A stretch of 19,114 bases of DNA from Gordonia sp. UBA5067. GTDB taxonomy: Bacteria > Actinomycetota > Actinomycetes > Mycobacteriales > Mycobacteriaceae. Location: assembly GCF_002414845.1 (NCBI RefSeq), contig NZ_DIAX01000023.1, positions 7,764 through 26,877 on the forward strand, given 5' to 3'. The notes under the pieces were generated by a model. The model was not told the origin of the DNA and did no database searches. It was given only the letters and a program-made list of their open reading frames with translations. Positions 1 to 7,580 of the stretch are shown here, piece after piece. Made by a program: the position numbers and the translations under genes. How positions within the stretch are numbered: the stretch's first letter is position 1; every line of letters begins with the position of its first letter.

Positions 1-1
1 C

Positions 2-1756
2 GGCCGCCGCAACCTGACCTATCGTGAACTGCTCGACCAATCGCGCCGCCTTGCCAACGGGCTGATCGATGAGCTCGGCCTCCGGCCGGGCGACCGGGCC
101 GTGGTGCAATTCCCGAACGTCGTCGAGTACGTCGAGGTCGTCTTCGCCCTCTTCGACGCCGGCGTGCTGCCGGTCTTTGCGTTGGCGAGCCACACCGCCG
201 GCGATATCGCCGATCTCGTCGCGCGGGCCGGCGCCGCCGCATACCTCACGGTGGACTCCTTCGGCGGAACGGACTTTCGCTCCCGCGCCGAGCATCTCGC
301 CGGCGTCGGAACGACAACTCCGGCCGGCCGGCCGCTGGCCACCGTGGTCGCCGAACTCGACCGCGCGGACCCGTGGGCGGCGGTGCGCTCGGCGAATGCC
401 GAATCGACCGGTCGATCGGGTGCGCCGAGCGACATCGCGTTCCTCCAACTATCCGGTGGCACCACCGGTGCGCCCAAGCTGATCGGGCGCACCCACGACG
501 ACTACCTCTACTCGGTGCGCGAGTCGGTCCGCATCTGCGGCCTCGACGAATCCTCGGTGTTCGGCGTCGTCCTGCCGGTGTCGCACAACTTCACGATGAG
601 CAGCCCCGGTATTCTCGGCGCGCTGCACACGGGAGCCCGCATCGTCATGGTGCCGGCCACCGACGCGCGGACGGTGCTCGCGACGGTCGCGGCCGCCGGG
701 ATCACCCAGTTGTCGGTGGTCCCGCCGCTGGTCACCGCCTGGCTCGATTCCCCCGAGGCCGAGCGGTATGACGTTTCCGCGCTCCGCGTCCTGCAGGTCG
801 GTGGCGCCAAGCTCGCCGAATCGGTGGCCCGCCGGGTCCCCGACCTGTTTCCCAACGCGACGCTGCAGCAAGTGTTCGGCATGGCCGAAGGCCTGGTGAA
901 CTACACCCGCCTCGATGACGCCGTCGAGCGGATCGTCGCGACGCAGGGACGTCCCATCAGCCCCGGCGACGAGGTTCGCGTGGTCGACGCCGCCGGCGCC
1001 GAGGTGCCCGCCGGACAGGAGGGGAGTCTGCAGACCCGCGGCCCGTACACGATCCGGGAGTACTGGCACGGAGCGTCGCCCGAATCCTTCACCCCCGATG
1101 GCTTCTACCGGACCGGCGATCGGGTGATCCGCGACGCGGACGGGTACCTCGTCGTCGTCGGCCGGGACAAGGACCAGATCAACCGGGCGGGGGAGAAGAT
1201 CGCGCCGACCGAGGTCGAGGGGGCGCTGCTGACCCACCCGGCGGTGCGCGACGCATCGGTCGTCGGCGTCCCCGACGACCGGCTCGGCGAGCGCACCGTC
1301 GCCTACGTCATCCCAACTGCCGCCGCGGTCGCCGCCGGCACGCTGCCCGACGGGTTCGCGGTGCGCGGCTTTCTGCGCGCGGCGGGGCTGGCCGGGTTCA
1401 AGATCCCCGACGAGGTGCTGATCGTCGAGGAATTCCCGACGACGGCAGTCGGAAAAGTCAGCAAGAAGGATCAGCGGGTCGACGCCGCGGCCCCCGAATC
1501 ACCCGGTCCGGCGTCCGCCGATCCACTCGACACCGATCGGCTGCTCGCCGACCTCGCCGACAAGCTGATGGTCGATCGGGGCGCGCTGACCGGTGACCTG
1601 CCCCTGGCCGACAGCGGTATCGATTCGCTGCAGCTGATGGCCCTGCTCGACAAGTGGCGCGCGGCGGGGGCAGGCGGGCTGGACTTCGAAACGGTGGCCC
1701 AGTCACCGACCATTCGCGACTTGATCGCTGCCGTGCGGCGGGCGGGAGCGCGGTGA
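2..1756 (+). CDS. entE: Aryl-acid adenylating enzyme (2,3-dihydroxybenzoate/salicylate-AMP ligase) with C-terminal carrier domain, 5'-truncated
   Basis: This enzyme activates an aryl acid as its acyl-AMP and loads it on a phosphopantetheine arm, the first step of aryl-capped siderophore assembly. The reading frame is open to the left edge and already reads like an adenylation domain (LTYREL, then GDRAVV), so roughly 45-50 residues are probably missing. Visible core motifs are LSGGTTGAPK (449-478), VFGMAEGLVNYTRLDD (from 872), YRTGD (1106-1120), GRDKDQINRAGEK, and the C-terminal catalytic Lys in VGKVSKK (codon 1454). The pocket segment HNFTMSSPG (584-610) is EntE/DhbE/MbtA-like. After about residue 500 a carrier domain follows, with DSGIDSLQLM; the Ser codon at 1625-1627 should carry phosphopantetheine. 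EntE, DhbE and MbtA lack this domain, as recalled. The stop overlaps the next GTG (GTGA). The aryl-acid ligase call is secure; 2,3-dihydroxybenzoate versus salicylate is inferred. Confidence 0.9.
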   Translation, partial: GRRNLTYRELLDQSRRLANGLIDELGLRPGDRAVVQFPNVVEYVEVVFALFDAGVLPVFALASHTAGDIADLVARAGAAAYLTVDSFGGTDFRSRAEHLAGVGTTTPAGRPLATVVAELDRADPWAAVRSANAESTGRSGAPSDIAFLQLSGGTTGAPKLIGRTHDDYLYSVRESVRICGLDESSVFGVVLPVSHNFTMSSPGILGALHTGARIVMVPATDARTVLATVAAAGITQLSVVPPLVTAWLDSPEAERYDVSALRVLQVGGAKLAESVARRVPDLFPNATLQQVFGMAEGLVNYTRLDDAVERIVATQGRPISPGDEVRVVDAAGAEVPAGQEGSLQTRGPYTIREYWHGASPESFTPDGFYRTGDRVIRDADGYLVVVGRDKDQINRAGEKIAPTEVEGALLTHPAVRDASVVGVPDDRLGERTVAYVIPTAAAVAAGTLPDGFAVRGFLRAAGLAGFKIPDEVLIVEEFPTTAVGKVSKKDQRVDAAAPESPGPASADPLDTDRLLADLADKLMVDRGALTGDLPLADSGIDSLQLMALLDKWRAAGAGGLDFETVAQSPTIRDLIAAVRRAGAR

Positions 1757-2796
1757 CGGCAGGCACTCTCGTGCGCACCCGCCGCCGCGGTCTGCGCGGC
1801 CGCGGGCTCGCCGCACTGTGGCTCGGATTGCTGCTCGGACTGGTGGTGCTCGCGTGGGCCAGCCTGTTCGTGGGGGCCCGTGAGATGGCACCCGGAGTCG
1901 TGTGGGACGCGCTTGTGGGCGGTGGCTCGGGCTTCGATGCTCTGGCGGTCACCGATTCAACCGACGGCCGGGCGCCCCGCGCGGTGCTGGCAATTCTCGT
2001 CGGTGCCGCGCTCGGAGTGTCCGGCCTGCTCATCCAGCGCCTCATGAACAATCCCCTCGGCGATCCACAGATCATCGGCGTGAACGCCGGCGCCGCACTG
2101 GCGATTACCGTCGCCATCGGGCTGGGCGGATTGACCCAGATCTGGGCGTACGTGTGGTTCGCGTTCGCCGGGGGGGCGGTGGCGATGGTGATCGTGTATG
2201 CGCTGGGCACGGCCGGGCGTGGACCGTTGACGCCGCTGCGGGTCACGATGGCCGGAATCGCGGTGACCGCGGTCCTGACCGGTGCGGTGCGCGGCATCAC
2301 CTTGCTGTGGCCGCATGCCTTCGAGCAGCTGCGGATCTGGGAGGTCGGGTCGGTCACCGGGCGCGGGCTGACGGTCGCAGGGTGGGTGGCGCCGTTCATC
2401 GTCCTGGGCATCGCGGTGGCCTTCGCCGTTGCGCACGCCGTCGATCTGATCGGGATGGGCGACGAGATGGCCACCGCACTCGGCGTCCGCGTGGTTCGAA
2501 TCCGGCTGGCGGCGCTGATTGCGGCGACAGTGCTGGCCGGCGCGGCGACGGCGGCCGCCGGTCCGGTCGGCTTCGTCGGTCTCATGGTGCCGCACGCGAT
2601 CAGGTTGGCGCTCGGGGTGACCGGCCGGTGGGCGGTGGCGTTCGCGGCGCTCGTCGGCGCGCTGGTGGTCCTGGGGGCCGACATCATCGCCCGGCTGTTC
2701 GGCCAGGACACGATGCCGGTGGGGATCGTGACCGCCTTCCTGGGTGCCCCCGTCCTGATCCTGCTGGTCCGCAACTCGGCGCGGACGACCCGATGA
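1753..2796 (+). CDS. fepD: Iron-siderophore ABC transporter permease, FecCD family (FepD-like)
   Basis: One of two membrane subunits of an iron-siderophore importer. The 347-residue protein is mostly hydrophobic, as expected for the BtuC/FecCD fold with about ten membrane helices. The family core is clear: RAPRAVLAILVGAALGVSG, QRLMNNPLGDPQIIGVNAGAA, and the late VGFVGLMVPHAIRL segment that contacts the ATPase. GTG at 1753 is preferred because it overlaps the upstream TGA as GTGA; the frame stays open to an ATG at 1654, but that would lie inside the carrier domain of the previous gene. Its own stop overlaps the next start (ATGA). No substrate-binding lipoprotein lies in the window. The Fe-siderophore substrate is inferred from the family and from the adjoining siderophore biosynthesis gene. 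Confidence 0.93.
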   Translation: MTAGTLVRTRRRGLRGRGLAALWLGLLLGLVVLAWASLFVGAREMAPGVVWDALVGGGSGFDALAVTDSTDGRAPRAVLAILVGAALGVSGLLIQRLMNNPLGDPQIIGVNAGAALAITVAIGLGGLTQIWAYVWFAFAGGAVAMVIVYALGTAGRGPLTPLRVTMAGIAVTAVLTGAVRGITLLWPHAFEQLRIWEVGSVTGRGLTVAGWVAPFIVLGIAVAFAVAHAVDLIGMGDEMATALGVRVVRIRLAALIAATVLAGAATAAAGPVGFVGLMVPHAIRLALGVTGRWAVAFAALVGALVVLGADIIARLFGQDTMPVGIVTAFLGAPVLILLVRNSARTTR

Positions 2797-3863
2797 CCGG
2801 GACGGTGGACTTCGGCCGGCCCCAGCGCACCGTGCGTTCGGGCGGATTCTCCGAACGTTTCGACACGCGCAGCGCGATCGTCGGGGCATTGCTGGTGGTC
2901 GCGCTCGCGGTCGGCGTCGTCGCCGGCCTCGCCGCGGCCGACGACGGGGTGGGCCTGGCAGAGCTGTCGGCGGCGGTCTTCGGCCGGGCTGATCCCGCGG
3001 TCGACCTCGCGGTGTGGGAGTGGCAACTGCCACGCGTTCTCGCGGCCATGGTGCTCGGCGCGGCGATGGCCTGCGCCGGCGGAATCTTCCAGATGCTGAC
3101 CCGTAACCCGCTGGGCAGCCCCGATCTCATCGGCTTCGGCGTCGGCTCCTACACGGGAGCGCTGGTCGCCTCGCTGGTGCTGGGGCTGGGCTTCGCCGGC
3201 ATGTCGGCCTTCGCCCTCGTCGGCGGCCTCGCCACCGCCGCGGTGGTGTACGCGCTCGCCTTCCGGTCCGGAATCAGCGGGTTTCGCCTGGTGATCACCG
3301 GTGTCGCGATCAGCGCCATGCTCGCCTCGATCAACTATTGGTTGATCCTGCGGTCCGATCTCGACGAGGCGATGCTCGCCGCGCAGTGGGGGGCGGGCAC
3401 CCTCGACACCCCGGTGGCCCGCGACTGGTCCTTTCTGGGACCGGCCTTTGTCATCGCCGGAGCGCTGCTGGCCGCGTTGGCGCTGCTCAGCCACCGGACC
3501 CGGATTCTGGACCTGGGGCCGGACCTGGCACTGGCCCTCGGCGCGCAGACGCGTCCGATCTCGGTCGCGCTGCCGGTGATCGGGGTGGCGTTGATCGCCG
3601 TCGCGACGACGATCACCGGCCCGGTCGCCTTCGTCGCGTTGTCGGCGCCGCATATCGCGCGGCGACTGTGCCGGTCGGGCCACACCCCCTGGGTGGTGAC
3701 CGCACTGGTCGGCGCACTGTTGCTCCTGCTCGGCGACATCGTCGCCCAGTGGGTGTCGGCAGTCGTCGGGGCGACGCTACCCGTCGGTGTCGTCACGGTG
3801 TGTCTGGGCGGCGTCTACCTCTGCTACCTGTTGTTCACCGAGATGAGGCGCACCCGTGGCTAG
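2793..3863 (+). CDS. fepG: Iron-siderophore ABC transporter permease, FecCD family (FepG-like)
   Basis: The second FecCD-type membrane subunit, 356 residues. It forms the heterodimeric pore with the upstream permease. Recognisable segments are WQLPRVLAAMVLGAAMACAG, the NPLGSPDLIGFGVGSYTGA loop near residues 108-127, which resembles FepG, and ITGPVAFVALSAPHIARRL towards the C terminus. About 30 hydrophilic residues precede the first helix. The ATG at 2793 overlaps the previous stop (ATGA), and the TAG stop lies 8 bp inside the next gene, so the transporter subunits should be made together. Confidence in the family is high; the exact siderophore is unknown. Confidence 0.93.
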   Translation: MTGTVDFGRPQRTVRSGGFSERFDTRSAIVGALLVVALAVGVVAGLAAADDGVGLAELSAAVFGRADPAVDLAVWEWQLPRVLAAMVLGAAMACAGGIFQMLTRNPLGSPDLIGFGVGSYTGALVASLVLGLGFAGMSAFALVGGLATAAVVYALAFRSGISGFRLVITGVAISAMLASINYWLILRSDLDEAMLAAQWGAGTLDTPVARDWSFLGPAFVIAGALLAALALLSHRTRILDLGPDLALALGAQTRPISVALPVIGVALIAVATTITGPVAFVALSAPHIARRLCRSGHTPWVVTALVGALLLLLGDIVAQWVSAVVGATLPVGVVTVCLGGVYLCYLLFTEMRRTRG

Positions 3864-4689
3864 TTCTCCGACAGATCGACTGAGTGCCCAAAGCCTCACC
3901 CTGGGCTACGGCGGCGAGGTGGTCGTCGACGGTCTGAGTCTGACGATTCCCGACGATCAGTTCACCGTCATCATCGGCCCCAATGCGTGCGGCAAGTCGA
4001 CCCTGCTGAAGGCGCTGGCCCGGGTGCTGGCCGCGCGCAGCGGAAACGTGGTGCTGGACGGAAAGGTGATCGGCGACTACTCGCCGCGCGAGGTCGCCAT
4101 GGTCCTCGGGCTGTTGCCGCAGTCGTCGACCCCGCCCGAGGACATCCGCGTCGCCGAACTGGTGACCCGCGGCCGCTTCCCGCACCAGGGTTTCCTGCGC
4201 GGTTGGTCGGCGCAGGACGAGCGGATCGTTGCGCAGGCGCTTGCGGCGACCCGGACGACCGACCTGTCGGGCCATCGCGTCGACCAGCTCTCCGGTGGGC
4301 AGCGCCAACGTGTCTGGGTGGCGATGGTCCTGGCGCAGCAGACGCCGCTGATCCTGCTGGACGAGCCGACGACCTTCCTCGATATCGCCCACCAGGTGGA
4401 GTTGCTCGAGTTGTGCCGCTCGCTCAACCGCGAGCAGGGCCGTACCGTCGTCGCCGTCTTGCACGACCTCAACCTGGCATGCCGCTACGCGGATTACATC
4501 GTGGCGATGCGCGACGGCCGGATCGTCGCGCAGGGCCGGCCACCGGAAGTCGTCACCGAAGCGGTGGTGCAGGAGGTGTTCGGCCTGCCGTGCCGGATCA
4601 TCGACGACCCGGAGTCGGGGACGCCGTTGGTGATTCCCCGGATGGCCCCGGCCAGCACGGGCCGCGGGGACCGGGGGTCGTGGTGCTGA
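3856..4689 (+). CDS. fepC: Iron-siderophore ABC transporter ATP-binding protein (FepC-like)
   Basis: Cytoplasmic ATPase that powers the FecCD permease pair, 277 residues. All nucleotide-binding motifs are present: Walker A GPNACGKST (41-49), Q-loop Gln89, signature LSGGQRQR (145-152), Walker B LILLDEP (165-171), D-loop Asp176, and H-loop His203 in VAVLHDLNLACRYADY. This combination and length are typical of the FepC/FecE/FhuC branch. Ala44 and Cys45 in the P-loop (GPNACGKS) are also common in this group. The GTG at 3856 overlaps the permease stop by 8 bp. The gene ends inside the start region of the M20 gene, continuing the overlapping-gene pattern. Confidence 0.95.
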   Translation: MASSPTDRLSAQSLTLGYGGEVVVDGLSLTIPDDQFTVIIGPNACGKSTLLKALARVLAARSGNVVLDGKVIGDYSPREVAMVLGLLPQSSTPPEDIRVAELVTRGRFPHQGFLRGWSAQDERIVAQALAATRTTDLSGHRVDQLSGGQRQRVWVAMVLAQQTPLILLDEPTTFLDIAHQVELLELCRSLNREQGRTVVAVLHDLNLACRYADYIVAMRDGRIVAQGRPPEVVTEAVVQEVFGLPCRIIDDPESGTPLVIPRMAPASTGRGDRGSWC

Positions 4690-5846
4690 GCGGATTGGAT
4701 CTCGCGCGGTTGACGCGGTTGCGCCGTGATCTGCACGCGCACCCCGAACTCGCCTTCGGCGAGCACCGAACGGCGGGTGTCATTGCCGCCTATCTGCGCC
4801 GGCTCGGGGTCGAGGTGACCACCGGCATCGGCGGCACGGGGGTCGTCGGGGTCGTGCGGGGCAGATCGGACGGGCCGACGGTGGGACTGCGCGCCGATAT
4901 GGACGCGTTGCCCATCGCCGAGGAGCCGCCGCGGTCCCACGCCTCGCAGGTCGACGGCGTGATGCACGCCTGTGGGCATGATGGGCACTGTGCCATGTTG
5001 CTCGGGGCAGTCGAAATACTCAGCAGGACAAGGGATTTCGCCGGAACAGTGATAGCGGTATTCCAGCCGGCGGAGGAAGGGGGCGCAGGTGCGCCGGCCA
5101 TGCTCGCCGACGGCCTGCTCGACCGCTTCGGCATCCAGGAGATCTACGGGCTGCACAACATTCCCGGCATGGAGGCCGGCGACTTCGGGGTGCGCCCGGG
5201 CACCCAGCTGGCCTCGTTCGACGATCTGGATATTGTGCTGCGCGCACCGGGGGGACACGCGATGGCCCCCCATCTGGCCGGCGATGTCATCGTCGCCGGG
5301 TCGGCGCTGGTGACCGCGCTGCAGACCGTCGTCGCGCGCCGCCTCGACCCGATTGTGCCCGCCGTCGTCTCCATCACCCAGTTCACCGCCGGCTCGACCA
5401 ACAATGTGATCCCGCCGCGGGCGCAGCTGCGCGGTACTGCGCGGTGTTTGTCGGCCGACGCACGTGATGAGATCGAGCGGCTGGTGGGGGAGATCTGCGC
5501 GTCGATCGGAACCGGGTACGGCGTGGAGGTCGAGCTGGCCTATGTGCGCCGGTATCCGTGCACGGTGAACGCGCCCGCGGCCGCGGCGCGGGTGGCGAGG
5601 GTCGCGGCCGGCGTGGTTGGGGCCGAGCACGTCGACGCCGACTGTGACGGAATTCTTGCCGCCGAGGATTTTGCCTTCTTCCTTCAGAAGATCCCCGGCG
5701 CGTATGCATTCATCGGCAACGGGCCGGTCTCGGCGCAGGCGGGTCCGGTGCACCACCCGGCCTACGACTTCAACGACGACATCATCGGACCCGGCGCCCG
5801 GTTCCTCGCGGCGATCGCTCGGCAGGCGCTTGCCGACCTCCGCTAA
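4683..5846 (+). CDS. M20 family metallo-amidohydrolase (hippurate/N-acyl-amino-acid hydrolase-like)
   Basis: Predicted zinc-dependent amidohydrolase that cleaves an N-acyl or amide bond, cytoplasmic, about 387 residues as usual for M20D enzymes. Seen in order: LRRDLHAHPELAFGEH near the N terminus, GLRADMDALPI, the metal and catalytic cluster MHACGHDGHCAM, PAEEGG with the catalytic Glu pair, LHNIPGMEAG, the GGHAMAPH lid segment, and the last metal ligand in VHHPAYDFND. Two adjacent GTG codons (4680, 4683) overlap the ATPase stop; either could be the start and neither has a convincing Shine-Dalgarno, so coupling to the upstream gene is likely. Position as last gene of a siderophore operon suggests it acts on a siderophore, a precursor or a shunt product, but the substrate cannot be read from the sequence. 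Confidence 0.9.
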   Translation: MLSGLDLARLTRLRRDLHAHPELAFGEHRTAGVIAAYLRRLGVEVTTGIGGTGVVGVVRGRSDGPTVGLRADMDALPIAEEPPRSHASQVDGVMHACGHDGHCAMLLGAVEILSRTRDFAGTVIAVFQPAEEGGAGAPAMLADGLLDRFGIQEIYGLHNIPGMEAGDFGVRPGTQLASFDDLDIVLRAPGGHAMAPHLAGDVIVAGSALVTALQTVVARRLDPIVPAVVSITQFTAGSTNNVIPPRAQLRGTARCLSADARDEIERLVGEICASIGTGYGVEVELAYVRRYPCTVNAPAAAARVARVAAGVVGAEHVDADCDGILAAEDFAFFLQKIPGAYAFIGNGPVSAQAGPVHHPAYDFNDDIIGPGARFLAAIARQALADLR

Positions 5847-5943
5847 CCGCCGAGTGGGCACCCCGGACCCGCCGAGTGGGCACCCCGGTCCCGCCGAGTG
5901 GGCACCCCGGTCCCGCCGAGTGGGCACCCCGGTCCCGCCGAGT
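5847..5943. repeat. 22-bp tandem repeat, four full copies plus a 9-bp partial
   Basis: Four head-to-tail 22-bp units begin at 5847, 5869, 5891 and 5913, and a 9-bp partial begins at 5935. The unit core is CGAGTGGGCACCCCGG. Copies 2-4 are identical and copy 1 differs at one base (GGAC versus GGTC). The array starts at the first base after the M20 stop codon and fills almost all of the 101-bp gap to the convergent yncE-like gene. Near-identity of the units suggests recent expansion. I see no U-tract and no strong long stem, so it does not look like an ordinary intrinsic terminator. Confidence 0.95.
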
Positions 5944-5947
5944 ACGA

Positions 5948-7069
5948 CTAGCGCGGTGTGAGGATCGTGAGCTTGTTGCCGATGTGTTGAGTGCCGTAGG
6001 CAACACCGCTCGCCTGGTCCACGACAATCGTGTGAACGGCTGCTGTGCCGGTCGGGACCGTCGCGAGGATCGCGCCCGAGTCGGCGCTGATAACAGTGAT
6101 CGACTTCTTCTGCAGGTTTGCGGCGTAGACACGGCGGCGCTGCGCGTCGATGGCGATCTTCGACGGTGTTGTGCGGGTGTCTATCGTCGTGACGATCTGC
6201 AGCGAAACGGGGTCGATGATCGAGATCTTGCCGGTGTCGAAGCTGTTCGCCCAAATGCGGCCCGTCGTCGGATCGACCTTCGGTCGCGAGTTTGAGGGCG
6301 TTGCGATCTTCTTGATCACCCGGTTGGTGCGCAGGTCGACGACGGCGACGAAGTTGTTCGTCTTGGCCTCGTAGTCGGCGTTGCCGACGTAGAGCCGGTT
6401 GCGCGGCACGTCGATGTCGACGAACGAGGCCTTGTGCAGGTTGGGGATGTCGCCGACGAGTCGGCCGGAGCCGGAGTCAAAGACGGCAACCTTGCCGGTG
6501 CCGTTGAGCCCGACGTAGAAGCGGCCGGTAACCGGGTTGGCGACTGCGCCCATCGGATGCGAGTAGGGCAGTGGTGTCAGGTTGCGGGGTGTCACGCGCT
6601 TGGCGTTGATATCGAAGACGGTGATTCCGCCCGCATGGGCGTTGGTGACCAGTACCCGTCCGCGCTTCGGGTCGATCGCGAGGCCGTCGGGGACTTGCGG
6701 TGTGGGGATCAATTCCACTGGGCCGATCATCATCAGGCCGCCCGGCTGGTTGGACAGGTCGATCGATCGCACCGGCCGCCGGGTCGTCGTGTCGAACACC
6801 GAGACCGCGGGGGTGACCGGAGTCTCGCTCGGGATGACGTCGTTGCCGGTCGTGCGCATCGGCGCGTTGTTGTCGGCGACGAACAGTTCGTGGCGGTGCT
6901 GGTCTAGGGCGAGTTCGCCGCCACTGGCCACACCGGCGGGGACCATGGAGACCTGGTAGCGCGGCGGCGCGGCGTGCGCGGGAGAGGGGAGCAGGAGGAG
7001 TGTTGCGAGCGCCACCGCCGCACCGATAGCCCCCGCCGGAGGTCCTGGCCGAAATCTCCAAGAATTCAT
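5948..7069 (-). CDS. Secreted YncE-like beta-propeller (YVTN-type) protein, probably iron-repressed
   Basis: Exported 373-residue protein. The N terminus is a classical signal peptide: a short positive region, the hydrophobic stretch GAIGAAVALATLLLL, and a likely signal peptidase cut after SPAHA. The rest repeats propeller-blade motifs of about 40-45 residues (VFDINAKRVTP, VYVGN/LYVGN-type strands, VVDLRTNRVIKKI, IIDPVSLQIVTTIDTRT), as in YncE and surface-layer YVTN proteins. No catalytic residues can be assigned; such propellers usually bind ligands or partners. The ATG at 7069 is touched by a near-consensus IdeR box and follows a -10 element by 6 nt, so the mRNA is probably leaderless and iron-repressed. 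E. coli yncE is, as recalled, Fur-regulated, and the neighbouring operon handles siderophores. An iron-related periplasmic or surface role is inferred. Confidence 0.88.
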   Translation of the reverse strand: MNSWRFRPGPPAGAIGAAVALATLLLLPSPAHAAPPRYQVSMVPAGVASGGELALDQHRHELFVADNNAPMRTTGNDVIPSETPVTPAVSVFDTTTRRPVRSIDLSNQPGGLMMIGPVELIPTPQVPDGLAIDPKRGRVLVTNAHAGGITVFDINAKRVTPRNLTPLPYSHPMGAVANPVTGRFYVGLNGTGKVAVFDSGSGRLVGDIPNLHKASFVDIDVPRNRLYVGNADYEAKTNNFVAVVDLRTNRVIKKIATPSNSRPKVDPTTGRIWANSFDTGKISIIDPVSLQIVTTIDTRTTPSKIAIDAQRRRVYAANLQKKSITVISADSGAILATVPTGTAAVHTIVVDQASGVAYGTQHIGNKLTILTPR

Positions 7070-7087
7070 GAGGTAAGCCTAACTTGA
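7069..7087 (-). promoter_or_regulatory. IdeR/DtxR-type iron box overlapping the yncE-like start
   Basis: The 19 bases TGAGGTAAGCCTAACTTGA match 15 of 19 positions of the IdeR consensus as recalled (the reverse complement of TTAGGTTAGGCTAACCTAA), with the central GCCTAAC intact. The box covers the -10 element and touches the start codon of the yncE-like gene, so Fe-loaded IdeR would block transcription. Binding itself is inferred. Confidence 0.8.
7076..7081 (-). promoter_or_regulatory. -10 element of a leaderless yncE-like promoter
   Basis: On the - strand TAGGCT fits TANNNT and ends 6 nt before the ATG at 7069, which would put the transcription start at the A of the start codon. No clear -35 and no Shine-Dalgarno are visible. 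The element lies inside the IdeR box. Confidence 0.55.
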
Positions 7088-7118
7088 CCCTTGATGGCGG
7101 TGGCATTTCGGCCCGCGG

Positions 7119-7147
7119 TTGAGAGCTGGCACTCTCGCGTATAGAGT
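7119..7147 (+). promoter_or_regulatory. Primary sigma-factor promoter of groES
   Basis: TTGAGA (7119-7124) and TAGAGT (7142-7147) are separated by 17 bp, good -35 and -10 hexamers for a housekeeping promoter. The start would fall near 7154 and give a leader of about 108 nt. The leader contains a small stem, CCTCGT (7170-7175) with ACGAGG (7188-7193), followed by GTTTTG. Confidence 0.7.
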
Positions 7148-7152
7148 GCTAG
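7126..7152. promoter_or_regulatory. CIRCE operator (HrcA site)
   Basis: CTGGCACTC, a 9-bp spacer and GAGTGCTAG form an inverted repeat that nearly matches the CIRCE consensus TTAGCACTC-N9-GAGTGCTAA. It overlaps the spacer and -10 region of the groES promoter, so HrcA would repress transcription until heat shock. hrcA is not in the window. Confidence 0.93.
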
Positions 7153-7261
7153 TTGGCTCTGTGAGAAGTCCTCGTTCACCCGCGACGACGAGGGTTTTGT
7201 CCGAGCAGGGCCGCATACGTCATCGTTTTTCGTTCAGGAATGAAAGTAGAGGACTCACATC

Positions 7262-7561
7262 GTGGCGAGTGTGAACATCAAGCCGCTCGAGGACAAGATC
7301 CTGGTCCAGGCGATCGAGGCCGAGACCACCACCGCTTCTGGCCTGGTGATCCCGGACACGGCGAAGGAGAAGCCCTCCGAGGGCAAGGTCATCGCAGTGG
7401 GCCCGGGTCGGTGGGACGACGAGGGCGAGAACCGGATCCCGGTGGACGTCTCCGAGGGAGACACCGTTATCTACAGCAAGTACGGCGGCACCGAAATCAA
7501 GTACGACGGTCAGGATTACCTGATCCTCTCGGCGCGCGACGTGCTTGCCGTCATCGGCTAG
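7262..7561 (+). CDS. groES: Co-chaperonin GroES (Hsp10)
   Basis: The 99-residue lid of the GroEL-GroES folding chamber, full length for the family. It starts with [16 protein letters not shown], then has the mobile loop ([20 protein letters not shown]) with the hydrophobic GroEL-docking motif, the [11 protein letters not shown] strand, and the conserved end [34 protein letters not shown] is the start, with AGAGGA (7248-7253) 8 nt upstream as ribosome site. Transcription is controlled by the CIRCE element. Unusually for this locus, no groEL follows: a strong terminator begins 19 bases after the stop, so its GroEL partner must be encoded elsewhere. Confidence 0.98.
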   Translation: MASVNIKPLEDKILVQAIEAETTTASGLVIPDTAKEKPSEGKVIAVGPGRWDDEGENRIPVDVSEGDTVIYSKYGGTEIKYDGQDYLILSARDVLAVIG

Positions 7562-7580
7562 CTCAAACCGCACAAAGCGA

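Noticed and set aside
373..1237. Overlapping ORFs in other frames inside the adenylation domain
   Set aside because: They have no recognisable domains, and the main frame carries all adenylation motifs without interruption.
1458..3683. Long antisense ORF (741 codons, - strand) opposite the permease genes
   Set aside because: It is a shadow frame of high-GC coding DNA: low-complexity Arg/Pro/Ala composition, no family motifs, and it crosses three real genes.
4494..6254. Long - strand ORF opposite the M20 gene and into the repeat region
   Set aside because: Arg/His/Asp-rich shadow translation with no domain; the opposite strand holds a complete, motif-rich M20 enzyme.
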